From NCBI RefSeq assembly GCF_003957295.1, contig NZ_RQPJ01000003.1, positions 124,001 to 188,000 of the forward strand: 64,000 nucleotides of DNA, in the 5' to 3' direction. This stretch comes from Arenibacter aquaticus. Lineage in GTDB: Bacteria; Bacteroidota; Bacteroidia; Flavobacteriales; Flavobacteriaceae. Position numbers and translations under genes: made by a program. A model generated the notes under the pieces. The model was not told where the DNA came from and ran no database searches. It was given only the letters and a program-made list of their open reading frames with translations. Below are positions 61,898-64,000 of the stretch, one piece after another (position 1 is the stretch's first letter; each line of letters begins with the position of its first letter).

Positions 61898-63256
61898 ATG
61901 AAAGCATCCAATTTAATCAAGTTAGTGGGCATACTCCTGATCTTTATCAGTTTCGGCAGCTGCACCAAAACAAAAACCATTACCGAAACCTTAACGGAAA
62001 TAGTCAACGACACCATTATTGAAACTAGGACAGACACTCTAACCCTTCATCTTGATCCTGCTTTAGTTGCCGAGGGGAAACAAATTTTTAGATATGACAC
62101 CTTTGGTGATGAGGCTTTTTGGAGTGATATTTTACACCTTGACAAAGCCATACTGGGAGAAACCAATGGGGGCTATGGAGAAGGTGTTAGTCCGGCTACT
62201 GCTTTGGCCGTTGGCCTAAAGGTAGATTCCGAGGCTTTACCTTCCCAGCTCGTAGACGCTATTCAGGCAGGAGAGGTAGACTTAAATGATCCTGCAACCA
62301 CTATTGCTCTGCTACAATTTGATGCTGTGGTTGGAGTAAAGGGCACCTTTGATGAAACTGGAAATATGATAGCAGTGGGCATAAATTGTGCGTTATGCCA
62401 TTCTACTGTAGACAATTCGTTCAGTGAAGGTATAGGAAAGCGCTTGGACGGGTATCCCAATAGGGACTTAAACGTTGGGGGGATTGTAAACCTAACGGAT
62501 AACAAGAAATTTCTAGCCGACTTGCTTCACGTAGATGAGCCTACCGTAGAAGCCGTCCTCACTGGCTGGGGACCAGGTAAGTTCAACGCCGGACTATTTG
62601 TTGATGGCATAGCCCTAGATCCTAACGGCAAAATTGCTGCCAACCTAATTCCTGCCGCTTATGGGTTACAAGGTGTTAATTTAGCCACTTATACAGGTTG
62701 GGGCGATATGGTGTATTGGAATGCCTTTGTTGCCAATCTGGAAATGCACGGGCAAGGCAACTTTACAGACTCCCGTCTTAATAATGCAACCCAGTTCCCC
62801 ATTGCCGCCGAAAACAACTTTGGAGCGATTAGCAATGATCCGGATTTAATCAGCCCCAAACTGCCCGCATTACAAGCGTACCAGCTATCATTAAACGCCC
62901 CTATCCCAGAGGAAGGAAGTTTTGACGCTAATGCGGCTGCACGTGGCAAGGCATTGTTTAATGGGAAAGCCGACTGTGCTAGTTGCCACATAGCCCCTAT
63001 GTTTACCGATGCTGGCTACAACCTTCATAGTGCCGAAGAAATAGGTATAGATGACTTTGAAGCAAAAAGATCCCCAACAGGAATGTACAGAACCACGCCT
63101 TTACGGGGATTATTCGCCAGAATGAAAGGTGGATTTTACCACGACGGTAGGTTCGCAACCCTTCAGGAGGTAATAGACCACTATGATGCCCATTTTGCAT
63201 TAGAACTATCCACAGAAGAAAAAACAGACTTGGTAGCCTATCTAAAATCTATTTAG
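61898..63256 (+). CDS. Di-haem cytochrome c lipoprotein
   Basis: A 452-residue protein with signal and lipobox (LLIFISFGSC, Cys about 22). Two haem c sites are visible: CALCH (about 164-168) and CASCH (about 360-364). Each is embedded in a cytochrome c-peroxidase-like pattern; the second domain has PTGMYRTTPLRGL and GGFYHDGRFATLQEVIDHYD, typical of the MauG/CcpA superfamily. It probably reduces peroxide or transfers electrons outside the cytoplasm. Its own promoter-like element places it in the sigma regulon. Confidence 0.9.
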   Translation: MKASNLIKLVGILLIFISFGSCTKTKTITETLTEIVNDTIIETRTDTLTLHLDPALVAEGKQIFRYDTFGDEAFWSDILHLDKAILGETNGGYGEGVSPATALAVGLKVDSEALPSQLVDAIQAGEVDLNDPATTIALLQFDAVVGVKGTFDETGNMIAVGINCALCHSTVDNSFSEGIGKRLDGYPNRDLNVGGIVNLTDNKKFLADLLHVDEPTVEAVLTGWGPGKFNAGLFVDGIALDPNGKIAANLIPAAYGLQGVNLATYTGWGDMVYWNAFVANLEMHGQGNFTDSRLNNATQFPIAAENNFGAISNDPDLISPKLPALQAYQLSLNAPIPEEGSFDANAAARGKALFNGKADCASCHIAPMFTDAGYNLHSAEEIGIDDFEAKRSPTGMYRTTPLRGLFARMKGGFYHDGRFATLQEVIDHYDAHFALELSTEEKTDLVAYLKSI

Positions 63257-63287
63257 ATAAATACTTCTTTGCTTATGGTTGGTGTAA

Positions 63288-63341
63288 AAAATACCCAGAA
63301 CATTAAGGTTAATACCCGAATGTTACTGGGTATTTTGATTT
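63288..63341 (+). terminator. Hairpin terminator after the cytochrome gene
   Basis: An 11-bp stem (AAAATACCCAG / CTGGGTATTTT) with an inner ACATT/AATGT pairing is followed by GATTTTTG. It ends the plus-strand transcript. The remaining gap to 63641 shows no gene. Confidence 0.7.
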
Positions 63342-63641
63342 TTGTCTTTGTTAAAACCCTCTGATGTACCCTTGTTATACAGTCCAAGGTGGGGTCCCTT
63401 TTGATAATCAATATGCGACGGCGGGAGCAAAATAGGATATGGTTTTATATACCTATTAATTGATATTACACTTGGGAGTACAAAGTCCTCCGCTCACCAT
63501 CTTTGATTAGAAAAAAGCTTTTAATTACTTACTTCCCATTCTGGATCCCTCTAAATTTACTTTCAACAAATCTTCGTTTCCCCAATTGAGTAATCATCAT
63601 TTTCCAATCTTAGACAAACGGAGGTGATGTCATGAAAATAA

Positions 63642-64000
63642 TTAAAACTTATGTCCCGTTTGGATCCATTGTTTTTTTACGCCCATTTCTAACAATAGCT
63701 GGGATATATCCTTTTCGAACCTAATAGGCCCGCAGATGTAAAAAAACTGGCTATAGTTATGCACAAACTGTTTTAGGACCTGTAGATTGATTTTTCCAAA
63801 GATGGAATCAGAATATTTGGTTCTGCTTAAAACATGGATACAATTCTTTCCCAAAACCTTCCTTAACTTGGAATAAAAAAGAATATCCTCCCTGCTCCTA
63901 TTAGCGTATAACAAGAGGTGTCGTTGGTGTATATCATCTCCCTTTACTTCCAACTCCTTTAATATGGGTATAAAAGGGGTAATTCCAGTTCCTGCTGCAA
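63642..64000 (-). CDS. Second FNR-like flavoprotein, 5' partial
   Basis: The minus-strand frame runs open to the window edge, so the N-terminus is missing. The visible part starts AAGTGITPFIPILKELE and continues LLLYANRSREDILFYSKLR and FFYICGPIRFEKDISQLLLEM. These blocks parallel the C-terminal half of the flavoprotein encoded at 60531. The last residues IQTGHKF also parallel IQTGN of that paralogue. It is convergent with the cytochrome gene. Its promoter lies outside the window. Confidence 0.85.
   Translation of the reverse strand, partial: AAGTGITPFIPILKELEVKGDDIHQRHLLLYANRSREDILFYSKLRKVLGKNCIHVLSRTKYSDSIFGKINLQVLKQFVHNYSQFFYICGPIRFEKDISQLLLEMGVKKQWIQTGHKF

Overview
The window looks like a chromosome segment of a marine member of the Flavobacteriaceae (Bacteroidota). 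The DNA is AT-rich, Shine-Dalgarno sites are largely absent, and several promoters carry the Bacteroidota -7 element TAnnTTTG. The gene content fits too: bacillithiol gene bshA, a GH3/serine-hydrolase fusion, an LptD/amidase/MCE/HdrBC-like block, PorT-type barrels and ECF sigma factors. The genus is not certain; Arenibacter, Maribacter or Zobellia relatives are plausible by inference. I see no rRNA, tRNA, insertion sequence or CRISPR array.

Region 1 (1-3.4 kb, +) is the end of a surface-polysaccharide cluster: a CapK/PaaK-like adenylate-forming enzyme cut by the window edge, an ATP-grasp ligase and a FemAB/GNAT-like transferase. Region 2 (3.9-21.8 kb) is housekeeping envelope and redox biology. 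On the minus strand it holds OmpA, a lipoprotein, BshA, the GH3-serine hydrolase fusion, a 160-aa conserved protein, HdrB- and HdrC-like Fe-S proteins, an MCE (MlaD) protein and a cell-wall amidase. Divergent from these are LptD and a short, ImuC/DnaE2-like DNA polymerase III alpha.

Region 3 (22-37.2 kb) is a divergent carbohydrate locus. Seven minus-strand genes (PVC-type cytochrome dehydrogenase with an SGNH-like domain, two Gfo/Idh/MocA oxidoreductases, an SDR, a Zn alcohol dehydrogenase, a TIM-barrel isomerase and a ThuA lipoprotein) face an AraC regulator, an MFS sugar transporter, a ketohexose-3-epimerase-like protein and a second ThuA lipoprotein. The set of enzymes suggests uptake and 3-keto-type oxidation/epimerisation of a sugar or glycoside.

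Region 4 (37.2-43.2 kb) is a TetR-controlled tripartite exporter (ABC-HlyD-TolC). Its ABC subunit has lost most ATP-hydrolysis motifs, and three copies of an operator-like sequence precede the TetR gene. Region 5 (43.4-49.6 kb, -) holds a Vat-like acetyltransferase, an unrecognised gene fragment, an NAD(P)-binding protein, an amidohydrolase, a serine hydrolase, a DUF4386 membrane protein and a PorT-like barrel. Region 6 (49.8-57.3 kb) has two paralogous TolB-like/TPR/AraC-HTH regulators, one fused to a class III cyclase, flanking a CPBP protease and a membrane cyclase, followed by a leucine-rich-repeat lipoprotein.

Region 7 (57.8-64 kb) carries an alcohol dehydrogenase-like protein, DoxX, an ECF sigma factor, a ferredoxin-reductase-like flavoprotein, FolE, a di-haem cytochrome c and a second, truncated flavoprotein. 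Four promoter-like copies of TTTGTAACC (or AATGTAACC)-N15-CATC(A/C)AA lie before DoxX, the sigma gene itself, the flavoprotein-FolE pair and the cytochrome. This defines a probable sigma regulon directly from sequence.
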